Source: Glycocaulis sp051859565 (GTDB taxonomy: Bacteria; Pseudomonadota; Alphaproteobacteria; Caulobacterales; Maricaulaceae). Taken from it: a DNA stretch of 64,000 nt. Under the pieces are notes generated by a model, which saw only the letters and a list, made by a program, of their open reading frames with translations, did no database searches and was not told the DNA's origin. Positions 51,854 to 61,194 of the stretch are shown here, in pieces. Each line of letters starts with the position of its first letter. The stretch's first letter is position 1. Position numbers and translations under genes: made by a program. The DNA is taken from positions 86,187-150,186 of the forward strand of contig NZ_JBHYFK010000008.1 in assembly GCF_051859565.1 (NCBI RefSeq). Reading direction: 5' to 3'.

Positions 51854-52720
51854 ATGTTTCAGATAATCGGCATTGTCTGCGTGTTCGCGATGGTGTTTGG
51901 CGGCTTCATGCTGGCCGGCGGCCATTTCGACGTCATTCTAAAGGCGTTGCCCTTCGAGCTGATGATGATTGGCGGGGCGGCGATGGGCGCCTTTTTCATC
52001 GGCAATTCGGGCAAGACGGTCGGCAAGACCGCGGGCGATCTTTCCAAGCTGTTCGCCGGGCCGAAATGGAAGCCGCAGGATTACCGCGATCTGCTCGCCC
52101 TGCTGTTTGCGCTGACCAAGACGATGAAGACCAAGGGTGTCATCGCGCTGGAAGCCCATATCGAGAAGCCGCATGAAAGCGCGCTCTTTTCCAAGTATCC
52201 GCGCATCATGAAGGACCATTTCGCGATCGACTTCATCTGCGACACGCTGCGCATGATGACGATGAATCTGGAAGATCCGCACCAGGTCGAAGACGCGATG
52301 GAAAAGCAGCTGGAAAAGCACCATCACGAAGCTTCCGGCCCCGCCCACGCCCTGCAGAGCATGGCTGACGCGTTGCCCGCGCTCGGGATCGTGGCGGCGG
52401 TTCTCGGTATCATCAAGACGATGGGTGCGATCACCCAGCCGCCCGAATATCTGGGCGCCATGATCGGCTCGGCGCTGGTGGGTACCTTCCTGGGCGTGTT
52501 CCTGGCCTATGGCTTTGTCGGCCCCTTCGCCACGCGCATGAAGGAAGTTTATGACGAGGAAGCGATCTTCTACAAAATCATCCAGAGCGTGCTGGTTGCG
52601 CACCTGCACGGCAATGCGGCCCAGATCTCTGTCGAGATCGGCCGGGGCAATGTGCCAAGCGCCATGCAACCCACCTTCCTGGAGCTGGAAGAAGCGCTGT
52701 CGAATGTCGGTACGGAATAA
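51854..52720 (+). CDS. motA: Flagellar motor stator protein MotA
   Basis: 288 residues, four membrane helices with the large cytoplasmic loop between helices 2 and 3. Conserved Pro residues are in ALPALGIVAAVLGI and AYGFVGPFATRM. MotA5MotB2 complexes conduct ions to turn the flagellum. motB is not adjacent, as in Caulobacter where motA and motB are separate. A strong terminator follows. GGTGGGTAT precedes the ATG. Confidence 0.96.
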   Translation: MFQIIGIVCVFAMVFGGFMLAGGHFDVILKALPFELMMIGGAAMGAFFIGNSGKTVGKTAGDLSKLFAGPKWKPQDYRDLLALLFALTKTMKTKGVIALEAHIEKPHESALFSKYPRIMKDHFAIDFICDTLRMMTMNLEDPHQVEDAMEKQLEKHHHEASGPAHALQSMADALPALGIVAAVLGIIKTMGAITQPPEYLGAMIGSALVGTFLGVFLAYGFVGPFATRMKEVYDEEAIFYKIIQSVLVAHLHGNAAQISVEIGRGNVPSAMQPTFLELEEALSNVGTE

Positions 52721-52757
52721 GCCTGCAACAAGAATAATCGGGGGAAGCACCTTGAAC

Positions 52758-52786
52758 GGGCCGGAGCTGATGCTCCGGCCCTTTTT
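52758..52786 (+). terminator. Intrinsic terminator after motA
   Basis: GGGCCGGAGC pairs with GCTCCGGCCC around TGAT, followed by TTTTTATT. Confidence 0.93.
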
Positions 52787-52842
52787 ATTGGCCTGATCTC
52801 CACCCATTGCCCGCCTGCTTCATCGCGTGTAGCCGGTTGGCC

Positions 52843-54639
52843 ATGAGCGATAGCCTCGTCAGACCCTTTGCCAGTGTCGACTGGAGCGAGCCGGGCACCC
52901 CGCGCGCGGCGGGCGGCGATGTCTATTTCTCTGCCGAGGACGGGCTGGCCGAGACGCGCGCCGTGTTTCTGGAGGGGTGCCGTCTTGAGACGCGCTTTGC
53001 TGCTGGCGGCACCATCGTCATTGGCGAGCTGGGCTTTGGCACGGGGCTGAATTTTCTGGCCGCATGGCAGCTTTTCGATGAGGTGGCGCCCGCCAGTGCC
53101 CGCCTGCATTTCATCTCGCTGGAAGGCTTTCCCTTAAGCCAAAACGATGCGCGCCGCGCCCTGTCGGCCTTTCCGGCGCTGAGCGGGAAGGCGGGTGCGC
53201 TGGCAGACCAGTGGCCCTCACCGCTGAAAGGTCCGCACCGGCGGGTGTTTGCAGGCGGGCGGGTGGCGCTGACCGTCTTTCACGACACGGTGGAGGCGGC
53301 GCTGGCGCAAATGGATTTTGCCGCCGATGCCTGGTTCCTTGACGGATTTGCCCCCTCGCTGAATGGCGAGATGTGGTCTGCCGATGTGTTCGCTCATATC
53401 GCCCGCCTGTCAAAGCCGGGCGCGCGGCTTGGCACGTTCACCGTGGCCGGGGCGGTCAGGCGCGGGCTCGCCGAGGCGGGCTTCGCAGTAGAGAAAGTGC
53501 CCGGTTTCGGGCGCAAGCGCGAACGGCTGGAGGGCGTGTTTGAAGGTGCATCGGCGGCGCCCTTACCAGCGCTTCCGGGCCGCGTGGCCATCATTGGCGG
53601 CGGCATAGCGGCGGTGAGCCTCGTCCATGCTCTCGGGCTTCGCGGCGTCACGCCTGTGGTCATTGCGCAGGGCGGGTGGGGCGCAGGCGCATCCGGCGGG
53701 CTGGCCGCCCTGTTCACGCCCCGTCTTGAGGCTGCAGACCGGCCCCATGTGCGCGCTACCTTGAGCGCGTTCGATTATGCCCGCGCACTTTATGAGGGGG
53801 TGGACGGATTTTGCGCGTCCAGTGTCTTGCGTGCGCCGTCCGGCAATGATGGCGCGGGGCGGCTGGCGCGCATTGCCGCGATGATGGAAGGCGCGGGTAT
53901 CACGGCGAAGGATGATGGCCTGCTGCTGGAATGTGCGGGCTGGATTGAGCCTGCACGGATACTCAAAACGCTTGCTGGTGATGTGCCGGTGGTGGATGCG
54001 CGGGCGGCGAGGGTTGAACAGGCGGGGAGCGGTGGCTGGCAAGTGCTGGACGGGCAAGGGCGCGTCCTGGCCGAGGCAGACCAGCTCATCCTCGCATCCG
54101 GCGCAGACGTCCTGCCGGAAGGCCTGGACATCTGCCTGCCGATAGAGGGCCTACCGGGGCAGACAGCGCGCTTTGCCTATGATGGTCCGCCCATCTCTCT
54201 GCCCATGGCGTGGGGACATTATCTCGCGCCGCTGCCCGGCGGATCCGTGCTGGCGGGCGCCACCCATGAGCGGGTCGAACGCCTCACACCGGAGCAGGCG
54301 GCAGAGGATATACGCGCAGCGGTGAACGCATTTGATCCACGCATGGGGGTAGGGCTGGGCCCGGTACTGGAACACTGGGGGGCGGTGCGCTGCGTGCTGC
54401 CGGACCGTCTGCCTGCGGCGGGTCAGGCGGTGCGCGCTGACGGCAGTGCGATAGCCGGGCTTTATGTGCTGACTGGCTTTGGCGCGCGCGGCTTTGCCCA
54501 TGCGCCGCTGCTGGCCGAGCATGTGGTAAGCCGGGTATGCGGCGAGCCGTCTCCGCTGGAGCGCTCCGGCGCGGCCAGTCTTGACCCGGCCCGTTTCGCC
54601 CTGAGAGCGCTGCGCAGACAGGGGAAATCGGCGCTCTAG
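52843..54639 (+). CDS. mnmC: Bifunctional tRNA wobble-uridine modification enzyme MnmC
   Basis: 598 residues. The N-terminal methyltransferase half contains IVIGELGFGTGLNFLAAW (SAM site) and DAWFLDGFAPSLNGEMW; the C-terminal FAD half begins RVAIIGGGIAAVSLVHAL at about residue 247. The two halves turn cmnm5(s2)U34 into nm5 and then mnm5. The ATG at 52843 gives MSDSLVRPFASVDWSE; an earlier ATG adds 12 unmatched residues. Confidence 0.93.
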   Translation: MSDSLVRPFASVDWSEPGTPRAAGGDVYFSAEDGLAETRAVFLEGCRLETRFAAGGTIVIGELGFGTGLNFLAAWQLFDEVAPASARLHFISLEGFPLSQNDARRALSAFPALSGKAGALADQWPSPLKGPHRRVFAGGRVALTVFHDTVEAALAQMDFAADAWFLDGFAPSLNGEMWSADVFAHIARLSKPGARLGTFTVAGAVRRGLAEAGFAVEKVPGFGRKRERLEGVFEGASAAPLPALPGRVAIIGGGIAAVSLVHALGLRGVTPVVIAQGGWGAGASGGLAALFTPRLEAADRPHVRATLSAFDYARALYEGVDGFCASSVLRAPSGNDGAGRLARIAAMMEGAGITAKDDGLLLECAGWIEPARILKTLAGDVPVVDARAARVEQAGSGGWQVLDGQGRVLAEADQLILASGADVLPEGLDICLPIEGLPGQTARFAYDGPPISLPMAWGHYLAPLPGGSVLAGATHERVERLTPEQAAEDIRAAVNAFDPRMGVGLGPVLEHWGAVRCVLPDRLPAAGQAVRADGSAIAGLYVLTGFGARGFAHAPLLAEHVVSRVCGEPSPLERSGAASLDPARFALRALRRQGKSAL

Positions 54640-54714
54640 CGAAGCCTGATCCGGTCTGAAGCTTGCACATCAAGTTCCTGAGGGCCGCAAAGCTGGCCCG
54701 TAACGGGACGTTCG

Positions 54715-55563
54715 ATGACGCTGCCACTGGACACATCAACGCTTCAGGCCCGCCCCGTAAGGGGTGCGGATCGGCGCGTGCGTGCGCGGCATATCTGGTT
54801 TTTGAACTCCGCTTTTGACCGGATCGGGTTTGATACCGCGCTGGAGCGCATTGTCCGTCGCGACCCTGAGCGGCCCTTCGCTTTTGTCGTCACACCCAAT
54901 GTCGATCACCTTGTGCGCCTGTCGCGCGGGGGCGAGCTGGCTCCGCTCTATGCGCAGGCATGGCTGACCGTATGCGATAGCCGCGTGCTGGAGCTGATTG
55001 CCGCCTTTTCCGGCGAAGAGGTGGAGGTGACGCCGGGGTCTGACCTGACGGCGGCCCTCTTTGAACACGCTATTGATCCGGCCGAGCCTGTTGTGGTGAT
55101 TGGCGGGGACGGCGATGTCATTCAGGGCGTGACCGCGCGCTTCGGCCTGAAAGATGTGCGCTGGCACCAGCCCCCCATGGGTCTGCGGACCAACCCTGCG
55201 GCCGTTGCTGAGTGCGCGGCTTTCGTAGCGGCCAATCCGGCGCGTTTTGTCTTCCTGTGTGTCGGCTCGCCCCAGCAGGAGATGATCGCTGCGGCCTGTA
55301 TCGAGCGCGGCGACTGCACAGGCGTCGGCCTGTGCGTCGGCGCATCGCTCGATTTTCTGTCGGGCAAGACGCAGCGTGCGCCGCAATGGATGCAGAATGC
55401 GCGGCTGGAATGGCTGCACCGTCTGATGGAAGAACCCAAGCGCATGTGGCGGCGCTACCTGGTCGATGGCCCGCAAGTCCTGCTGATCTGGTGGGAGTGG
55501 CGCCGGGCGCGGGCCAAGCTGCGCGCGTTTGAAAAATCTTTCTCTGCGAGGCTCCGCGCCTGA
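54715..55563 (+). CDS. WecG/TagA/CpsF family glycosyltransferase
   Basis: 282 residues, GT26. Landmarks are VTPNVDHLVRLSR (Asp region), LCVGSPQQEMIAA and VGLCVGASLDFLSGKTQRAP, then the membrane-associating C-terminal tail (LEWLHRLMEEPKRMWRRYL). Such enzymes add ManNAc(A)-type sugars to lipid-linked intermediates of exopolysaccharide or wall polymers. No other polysaccharide genes are nearby. Confidence 0.9.
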   Translation: MTLPLDTSTLQARPVRGADRRVRARHIWFLNSAFDRIGFDTALERIVRRDPERPFAFVVTPNVDHLVRLSRGGELAPLYAQAWLTVCDSRVLELIAAFSGEEVEVTPGSDLTAALFEHAIDPAEPVVVIGGDGDVIQGVTARFGLKDVRWHQPPMGLRTNPAAVAECAAFVAANPARFVFLCVGSPQQEMIAAACIERGDCTGVGLCVGASLDFLSGKTQRAPQWMQNARLEWLHRLMEEPKRMWRRYLVDGPQVLLIWWEWRRARAKLRAFEKSFSARLRA

Positions 55564-55649
55564 CCCGCGCACTTGATCGATGAGCCAATACTCGCTTGTC
55601 TTGTGAAACCCGCTATGCGGGATAGCAGCAGCAGGCGGGGGTATTTCTC

Positions 55650-56087
55650 ATGACGACCAAGCCGGAGCGGCCATCGCGCCGCGATTTCTCATGGTTTCAC
55701 ACCTTGCGCGTACGCTGGGCTGAGGCCGATCCGCAAGGCATTGTCTTTAACGGCAATTATTTTCTCTATTTCGATGTCGCGCTGACGGAATACTGGCGCG
55801 CGGCGGGCATCCTCATCCCTGAAGATCTCACTGCTGATGGCAGCGAATCCTTCGCCGTCAGCGCGCATGCGGATTTCTACGCGCCGGCCGTGTTTGACGA
55901 GCTGATCGAGATCGGCGTGACGCTGGAGCGTGTGGGCAATAGCTCGGCGACGTTCCGCCTTGGCATCTTCCGGGGCGATGAGGCGCTCACCGGCGGGCGG
56001 ATGATCTATGCCTGGGCCACGACATCCTTGCCGCGTACGCCCTGCCCGCCACCGGCAGTGCTGATCGAGAAGCTGCGGGCTTTTTAA
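55650..56087 (+). CDS. Acyl-CoA thioesterase, 4HBT hot-dog fold
   Basis: 145 residues. The active-site block RVRWAEADPQGIVFNGNYFLYFD, with the catalytic Asp, is typical of the YbgC/FadM/4-hydroxybenzoyl-CoA thioesterase group. It hydrolyses acyl-CoAs; chain length is unknown. The ATG follows a GGCGGGGG stretch. Monocistronic. Confidence 0.9.
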   Translation: MTTKPERPSRRDFSWFHTLRVRWAEADPQGIVFNGNYFLYFDVALTEYWRAAGILIPEDLTADGSESFAVSAHADFYAPAVFDELIEIGVTLERVGNSSATFRLGIFRGDEALTGGRMIYAWATTSLPRTPCPPPAVLIEKLRAF

Positions 56088-56422
56088 CTGATGCTCCGCA
56101 CATCCGTGCGTCGCTTCGGGCAATCCCCGATCGAGCCGGGGACAGGCAGTGCCCGGCGGCCGGTCGGCCTTGCGGGCGGCGGAACGCCGTCCGAAAAGGG
56201 CAAACGCGCGTTTTTTGTTGATGCTCAGCCCATCCGGGCTTCGCTTCCTCGCTTCCGGGCTCGCAAAGCTCACCCTTCGCTGCGAGCGCGCGGTCGCGCT
56301 TGCGGCGCTGCACGCCGGGGAGACGGTCCGGCCCCGTCTCAGGGGCCGCAAGGCCGACTGGCCGCCCGAGCCTATGCGAGGAGCGAAGCCCGGATGGGCT
56401 GAGCATCAGGAAAAGAGAAAAA
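56088..56422. repeat. Nested inverted-repeat element beside tRNA-Val
   Basis: No gene is supported. Two pairs of inverted repeats are nested. The inner pair is 56219-56252 and 56376-56408, about 33 bases each, identical except one base, beginning TGATGCTCAGCCCATCCGGG. The outer pair is 56154-56175 and 56346-56368, built on GGTCGGCCTTGCGG. The arms cross, so they are not one simple stem. It might be a MITE-like or REP-derived mosaic. Confidence 0.6.
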
Positions 56423-56499
<77 letters not shown>

Positions 56500-56577
56500 G
56501 GTCCGCAAGCCTGCTCGCGAAACGAGCGGGCGATATAGCCCGCCCCTCGCAGCTGTGCAAGCGTTCGTGCTGAAGGT

Positions 56578-56946
56578 TTACGCTGCTTCCATGGCGCGGG
56601 CGACTTCATCGACCAGATCGCGCAGATGGAAGGGCTTTGACAGCACCTTTGCCTCGCGCTTGGCCGACAGGCCTGCATTGAGTGCCACGGCGGCAAAGCC
56701 GGTGATGAACATGATTTTCAGGCCCGGATCGATCTCTGCAGCGCGGCGCGCCAGCTCGATCCCGTCGACACCGGGCATCACGATATCGGTGAGCAGAAGC
56801 TCAAACGCACCGGCCTGATCGCCCAGTGCATCAAGGCCTTCTTCACCGTCGGCAACGGTTTCCACCTCATGCCCGGCGCGTGTCAGCGCCTTGGCGAGGA
56901 AGTCACGCATGGAATCGTCGTCTTCTGCGAGCAGTATCTTGGCCAT
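56578..56946 (-). CDS. cpdR: Single-domain response regulator CpdR
   Basis: 122 residues, a receiver domain without output domain. Acidic pocket AEDDD, phospho-Asp in LLLTDIVMPGVDG and Lys in VLSKPFHLRDLV. The phrase DPGLKIMFITGFAAVALN is the CpdR hallmark. In Caulobacter unphosphorylated CpdR localises ClpXP to the pole and primes degradation of PdeA and others; phosphorylation via CckA-ChpT blocks this. Start at ATG 56946 has AGAGGGG ahead; an ATG two codons upstream is possible. Confidence 0.92.
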   Translation of the reverse strand: MAKILLAEDDDSMRDFLAKALTRAGHEVETVADGEEGLDALGDQAGAFELLLTDIVMPGVDGIELARRAAEIDPGLKIMFITGFAAVALNAGLSAKREAKVLSKPFHLRDLVDEVARAMEAA

Positions 56947-57102
56947 GGCCATCCCCTCTGGAGTATTTTTATCCACCGCAAAGGCACTTTAGGGCAAGGA
57001 GGTAAAATTCCGTTGAACGCCGCGCCATCTGCTGCAGTGATTTTTGCGGCTGCGGTGACGCTTCGCGATTGACGCTGCGGGCGTGGGGGCGATGATGGGC
57101 TG

Positions 57103-57978
57103 ATGAGCCCTGATCCATCCCCTTGTGCGCCCGCTGACGGGCATCGCGCTGTCGAGGTGCTGCAGCCTGCCGCGCGGGCAACGCCTGTTGTCTTTGCCTC
57201 GCCCCATTCCGGGTCCGATTACGCGGCCGGATTTCTGGAACGCTCTTCACTGCCTGTGAAAGTGCTGCGCCGCTCTGAAGATGCGCATATCGACATATTG
57301 TTTGGCGCCGTGCCGGATCTGGGTGCGCCGCTGGTGAAGGCCTTGTTCCCTCGCTCATATGTGGACCCTAACCGCGCTGAGTATGAGCTCGATCCCGCCC
57401 TGTTCGGGCCGCGGGTTCATGCCTTGTCGGGGCAGATAAGCCAGAGGGCCTCTGCCGGGCTGGGTGTTATCCCGCGCCTCGCCGGAGAGGGCAGCGCGAT
57501 CTATGATGGCATGCTGCCTCTGGATGAAGCGTTTAACCGCCTGGCATCGTGCTACCGGCCCTATCACGCCGCGCTGGCGGCTGAGCTGGCGGCGGCACGC
57601 GAGCTGTTTGGCAGCTCGGTGCTGATTGACTGTCATTCCATGCCCGCGGCGAGCGCAAGAGGCGCGGACATTGTTCTGGGCGACAGGTTCGGTTCGTCCT
57701 GCTCGCCGGAGCTGACCGGGCATGCCGAACGGATATTCCGCTCTCTGGGCTTCAAGGTGGTGCGCAACCGTCCCTATGCAGGCGGATTTACCACAGAGCT
57801 TCATGGCCAGCCTGCGGAAGGCCGTCATGCCTTGCAGATCGAGATCAGCCGGGCGCTCTACATGGATGAGCGTACGCTCGAACCCCATCAGGGATTTGCC
57901 CGCCTCAAGGCGCAGCTGGAAAGCTTCGCTGCCAGCCTGCTTGATGCCTACCGGACGCAGGCGCTGGCCGCAGAATAA
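57103..57978 (+). CDS. N-formylglutamate amidohydrolase family protein
   Basis: 291 residues of the FGase/HutG-type family, zinc amidohydrolases. Motifs: TPVVFASPHSGSDY near residue 27, VDPNRAEYELDP, LIDCHSMPA (metal His) and NRPYAGGFTTELHG. The family completes one branch of histidine degradation, but no hut genes are here, so the native substrate may differ. ATG at 57103 preceded by GGGCTG. Confidence 0.88.
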   Translation: MSPDPSPCAPADGHRAVEVLQPAARATPVVFASPHSGSDYAAGFLERSSLPVKVLRRSEDAHIDILFGAVPDLGAPLVKALFPRSYVDPNRAEYELDPALFGPRVHALSGQISQRASAGLGVIPRLAGEGSAIYDGMLPLDEAFNRLASCYRPYHAALAAELAAARELFGSSVLIDCHSMPAASARGADIVLGDRFGSSCSPELTGHAERIFRSLGFKVVRNRPYAGGFTTELHGQPAEGRHALQIEISRALYMDERTLEPHQGFARLKAQLESFAASLLDAYRTQALAAE

Positions 57979-58062
57979 CCATAAGTTGTTGTTTGCATTA
58001 AAGCACGCTAACTATACGCGTGCGGCGCGATTCGTGCCGCCTAGCGCAGCCGGCGGGGACAC

Positions 58063-58491
58063 ATGCAGTCACAACCGAAAGACGGCGCCGCCCAGCCGGT
58101 CAAGCATCCTGATATCGACAGACATGTCGGCGAGCGCCTGCGCCACCGCAGGCGGCTTCTGGGTCTTACCCAGAAGGAGCTGGCCGAGCGCGTCGGCATA
58201 CGCTTTCAGCAGATCCACAAATACGAGACCGGGATCAACCGCATATCTGCCGGCCGGCTGTTTGAAATCGCCGAGGCGCTGGGTGCGCCTGTCGAGCATT
58301 TCTATGATGGGCTGAAAAGCGAGGGTGCCGGCCGCGATCTGCAGGGTGACCTTCTTTCCCGCCGGGAGACGATGGAGCTGGTGAGCGCCTATTATCAGCT
58401 TGGAAGAGCGCCGCGTCAGCGCCTGCTGGAACTGGCCAAGACGCTCCAGAGCGCGCTTGACCCGTCCCTGCGCAATCGCGATACCGGGTAG
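58063..58491 (+). CDS. XRE family regulator (PraR-like)
   Basis: 142 residues. HTH_3 at about 20-76: DRHVGERLRHRRRLLGLTQK, then LAERVGIRFQQIHKYETG. The pattern with FQQIHKYE is that of alphaproteobacterial regulators such as PraR. A helical C-terminal tail with YYQLGRAPRQRLLELAKTL follows. Not related to the retron HTH beyond the fold. Target genes are unknown. ATG at 58063 lies 84 bases after the amidohydrolase stop. Confidence 0.88.
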   Translation: MQSQPKDGAAQPVKHPDIDRHVGERLRHRRRLLGLTQKELAERVGIRFQQIHKYETGINRISAGRLFEIAEALGAPVEHFYDGLKSEGAGRDLQGDLLSRRETMELVSAYYQLGRAPRQRLLELAKTLQSALDPSLRNRDTG

Positions 58492-58565
58492 ACCTGACGC
58501 AGCGCCGCCAGCCTTCAGGCACAAGATACCCGTGCGGCGCACCAGCCTGAAACGGGGGACCGGCC

Positions 58566-59369
58566 TTGGATCGATACCAGAGCGATGCGGCCTTAATGGG
58601 CGTTCTGGCGGACGCCGCGCGCGCTGCCAGCCTTCCCCATTTCCGCAACGGGGTCGCCGCTGACAACAAGGCGGCAAGCGGGTTTGATCCGGTGACCGCC
58701 GCCGACAAGGCCGCCGAGGCGGGCATACGCGCCCTCTTGGCCGAACACCGCCCCGAAGACGGTATTCTCGGCGAGGAGGAAGATGCCAAGCCGTCACGCT
58801 CTGGCCGGACGTGGATCGTCGACCCTATTGATGGCACGCGGGCGTTTCTTGCGGGCTTGCCTAGCTGGTGCGTGCTGATCGCACTGGTGGAAGAGGAGGG
58901 CCCGGTCCTTTCGGTCATCGACCAGCCCCATATCGGAGAACGGTTTTTTGGCTCGACCGGCGCGGCGGGGCGTAGCGCCCATATTGAACGCGGCGGTGTG
59001 CGCCTGCCCCTGAAAGTCCGAACGGGCCGCGCTCTTGGCGAAGCGATAGGCGAGACGACCGACCCCTACCTGTTCGAGGGTAATGAAGCGCCGGTGTTCG
59101 AGGCGGTGCGCAGCCGCGCGCGCCTGATGCGCTACGGGCTCGATGCCTATGGCTATGCGATGGTGGCGCAAGGCGGGGTGGATTTCGTCATCGAGTCGGG
59201 CTTGATGAGCTGGGACGTTGCAGCCCTTGTGCCGGTAGTTGAGGGCGCTGGCGGTATACTGACCGACTGGCGGGGGCGTCCGGCCCATGAGGGCGGGCAG
59301 GTGGTGGCGGCGGCCAATGCGGACCTGCATGGCGAGCTGCTGGCTCTGCTGGCCCCGGCAGCGCGCTAG
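58566..59369 (+). CDS. hisN: Histidinol-phosphatase of the inositol monophosphatase family
   Basis: 267 residues. IMPase metal motifs: GILGEEED, TWIVDPIDGTRAF and SWDVAALVPVVEGAGG. The short form with DGTRAFLAGLPSW matches HisN-type histidinol-phosphatases, which complete histidine synthesis; inositol or CysQ-like substrates remain possible. A TTG start at 58566 with GGGGGACC upstream fits the family N-terminus; the next ATG is in residue 11. Confidence 0.85.
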   Translation: MDRYQSDAALMGVLADAARAASLPHFRNGVAADNKAASGFDPVTAADKAAEAGIRALLAEHRPEDGILGEEEDAKPSRSGRTWIVDPIDGTRAFLAGLPSWCVLIALVEEEGPVLSVIDQPHIGERFFGSTGAAGRSAHIERGGVRLPLKVRTGRALGEAIGETTDPYLFEGNEAPVFEAVRSRARLMRYGLDAYGYAMVAQGGVDFVIESGLMSWDVAALVPVVEGAGGILTDWRGRPAHEGGQVVAAANADLHGELLALLAPAAR

Positions 59370-60061
59370 CGGGTTTCCACCACGACCCGGCGCGGTGTTT
59401 CTTCGAGCACTATTTCACCGCCCGCGCGGGCAATCCGCCCCGTCATCCGCAGATAGAGCGTATCGTGCAGCGCGCTGAGCTCGCGGCGCTCTCCGCGCGA
59501 TGTCACATGCCAGCCATCCGGCGCAGGCCCGTCAAAGCGGAATACGATGACGTCAAAGCGCGGGGCCATCAGGGCCGCCAGGCCCATGCTGGCGCGCTGG
59601 AACTGGTCCAGCTCGCGTGTGACAGCGGCGAGGTCGGCTATGGCGTAGCGCGCCGTCTGCTCCGCCCGGACATGCAGCTCCAGGCGTATGGCGGGCAGCG
59701 GGCTGCCGCCATCGTGCAGAAGGCGGGTGGTGCGTGTTACGAAGCCCGCATTATGGGCCTCCGCCGGCAGGGTCAGATACCCGTCCGCGTCAATGCCCAG
59801 AGGCAGCAGCCGGGCGTCTGCGGCCTCCAGCCAGAAGCCGGACATGCCGCTGGCCTCCGCCGGGGGCGGGTCGAGCCGGTAGGCCGGAATGAACGGCGCC
59901 TCACTCTCCTCGTACCGGGCCGTGTACTGCCGCCAGAAGGGCAATAGCCGGTCTGCCGGGTAGGGGTTTAGCGCCGATGCAGGCGGCGCACCTGCGCTTG
60001 CCGGTGCGCTCCAGCCCAGCAGGACACTCGCCAGCAGCAGGCGAAGCGCAGAGCCGATCAC
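59366..60061 (-). CDS. Exported protein of unknown function
   Basis: 231 residues with signal peptide (cleavage near ASA, residue 23). The mature part begins LNPYPADRLLPFWRQYTARY and alternates strands; a mid-part reads LDQFQRASMGLAALMAPRFD. It overlaps the upstream methyltransferase stop by 4 bases, implying coupling and a shared periplasmic role. It converges with hisN with 4 shared bases. No family recognised. Confidence 0.7.
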   Translation of the reverse strand: MIGSALRLLLASVLLGWSAPASAGAPPASALNPYPADRLLPFWRQYTARYEESEAPFIPAYRLDPPPAEASGMSGFWLEAADARLLPLGIDADGYLTLPAEAHNAGFVTRTTRLLHDGGSPLPAIRLELHVRAEQTARYAIADLAAVTRELDQFQRASMGLAALMAPRFDVIVFRFDGPAPDGWHVTSRGERRELSALHDTLYLRMTGRIARAGGEIVLEETPRRVVVETR

Positions 60062-61071
60062 TCAGCCCCCGCATTCCCCGGCTTGCGGAAGAGCAAAGTC
60101 ATCCGGTCAGACTCGCCAATGGACTCATAGGGCGCGCGATCAAAGTCCGGATCAGGCTCATCCCCGCGCGGGGATGACCTCAGAACCGGGGGCAGGGTCC
60201 ACACGCCAAACGGGTGGTCGGCCGTGTCGGCGGGGTTTGCGTTGACTTCAGAGGAACCCACCAGCTCGAACCCGGCCTCTGTGGCCAGCGCAATGACATA
60301 GTCTTCCTGCACATAGCCAGTGGCGGCACGCGGGTCCTGCGGCTGGCTGGCAGGCAGGCGGTGTTCAACTACGCCCAGAATGCCGCCCGGGCGCAAGGCT
60401 GCATAGAAATCGGCAAACGCCTTTTCCTCAAAGCCGCGGGCCATCCAGTTGTGTACATTGCGGAAGGTCAGAACGGCATCGGCGGTCCCTTCAGGCACGA
60501 TCGGGCCTGTTTCGGGGCCGAAGGCCGCGATCCCGATCTCGCCAAACAGCGGCGCGGAAAAGCGTTCGGCATAGGCATCGATAAAGGCTTGTGTCTGTTC
60601 GCTGCCCTCGGGATCGAAGTGCGCCGCGACATAGGTGCCGCCATTGGCAGCGATCCAGGGCGCCAGAATCTGCGTGTACCAGCCGCCGGCCGGCCATATC
60701 TCGATCACGGTGCCGGAGGGATTGATGCCAAAGAATTCCAGTGTCTCGCGCGGATTGCGCCAGACATCGCGCGCAACGGCATCAGCGCGCCATTCCCCCG
60801 CCACAGCCCAGGCGAGCGAGCCGGTTTCCGGCTCGGTGGACAGGCTGGCGGTTTCGTCTGCTGCGTCACTTGCCGCGATATCGGCTTCAGGTGCGTCCGG
60901 CTCGCCGTCTTCGAATTCAGCCTCGTCATCGATATCCGCCGACAGCGATGCATCGACAGCGTTGTCAGTATCGATGGCGGCGGGCGCCGGTGCTTCGGTG
61001 TCCGAACTGTCCCCGCACGCCATGAGAGGCAGGCACAGGGCAAGAGCAGAGACGGTGACGAGAAGGCGCAT
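60058..61071 (-). CDS. Exported SAM-methyltransferase-like lipoprotein
   Basis: 337 residues. Lipoprotein signal ending LCLPLMAC, then an acidic, Asp/Ala-rich linker (about 20-90). The globular domain has VIEIWPAGGWYTQILAPWI, resembling the class I SAM-binding loop, and VLTFRNVHNWM. The group corresponds to a predicted methyltransferase family (COG4798-like) that is exported, where SAM is not normally available; another ligand or moonlighting role is plausible. ATG at 61071. Confidence 0.8.
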   Translation of the reverse strand: MRLLVTVSALALCLPLMACGDSSDTEAPAPAAIDTDNAVDASLSADIDDEAEFEDGEPDAPEADIAASDAADETASLSTEPETGSLAWAVAGEWRADAVARDVWRNPRETLEFFGINPSGTVIEIWPAGGWYTQILAPWIAANGGTYVAAHFDPEGSEQTQAFIDAYAERFSAPLFGEIGIAAFGPETGPIVPEGTADAVLTFRNVHNWMARGFEEKAFADFYAALRPGGILGVVEHRLPASQPQDPRAATGYVQEDYVIALATEAGFELVGSSEVNANPADTADHPFGVWTLPPVLRSSPRGDEPDPDFDRAPYESIGESDRMTLLFRKPGNAGAE

Positions 61072-61165
61072 GCGGCAAATCCCCTTGGCATGATCTGGGC
61101 GTTTCGCTTGCCAGACTAGCGCTGCAATCGCTGACGGCAAAACCGCAAAACATCAAAATGACCCT

Positions 61166-61194
61166 CTTGCGCACCCGGAAAGCTCCACCCATGT
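61166..61194 (+). promoter_or_regulatory. Sigma32-type heat-shock promoter for hsp20
   Basis: CTTGCGC (61166-61172) and ACCCATGT (61187-61194) with a 14-base spacer resemble the RpoH consensus CTTGAAA-N13-15-CCCCATNT. The start would be about 130 bases before the ATG. Confidence 0.5.
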
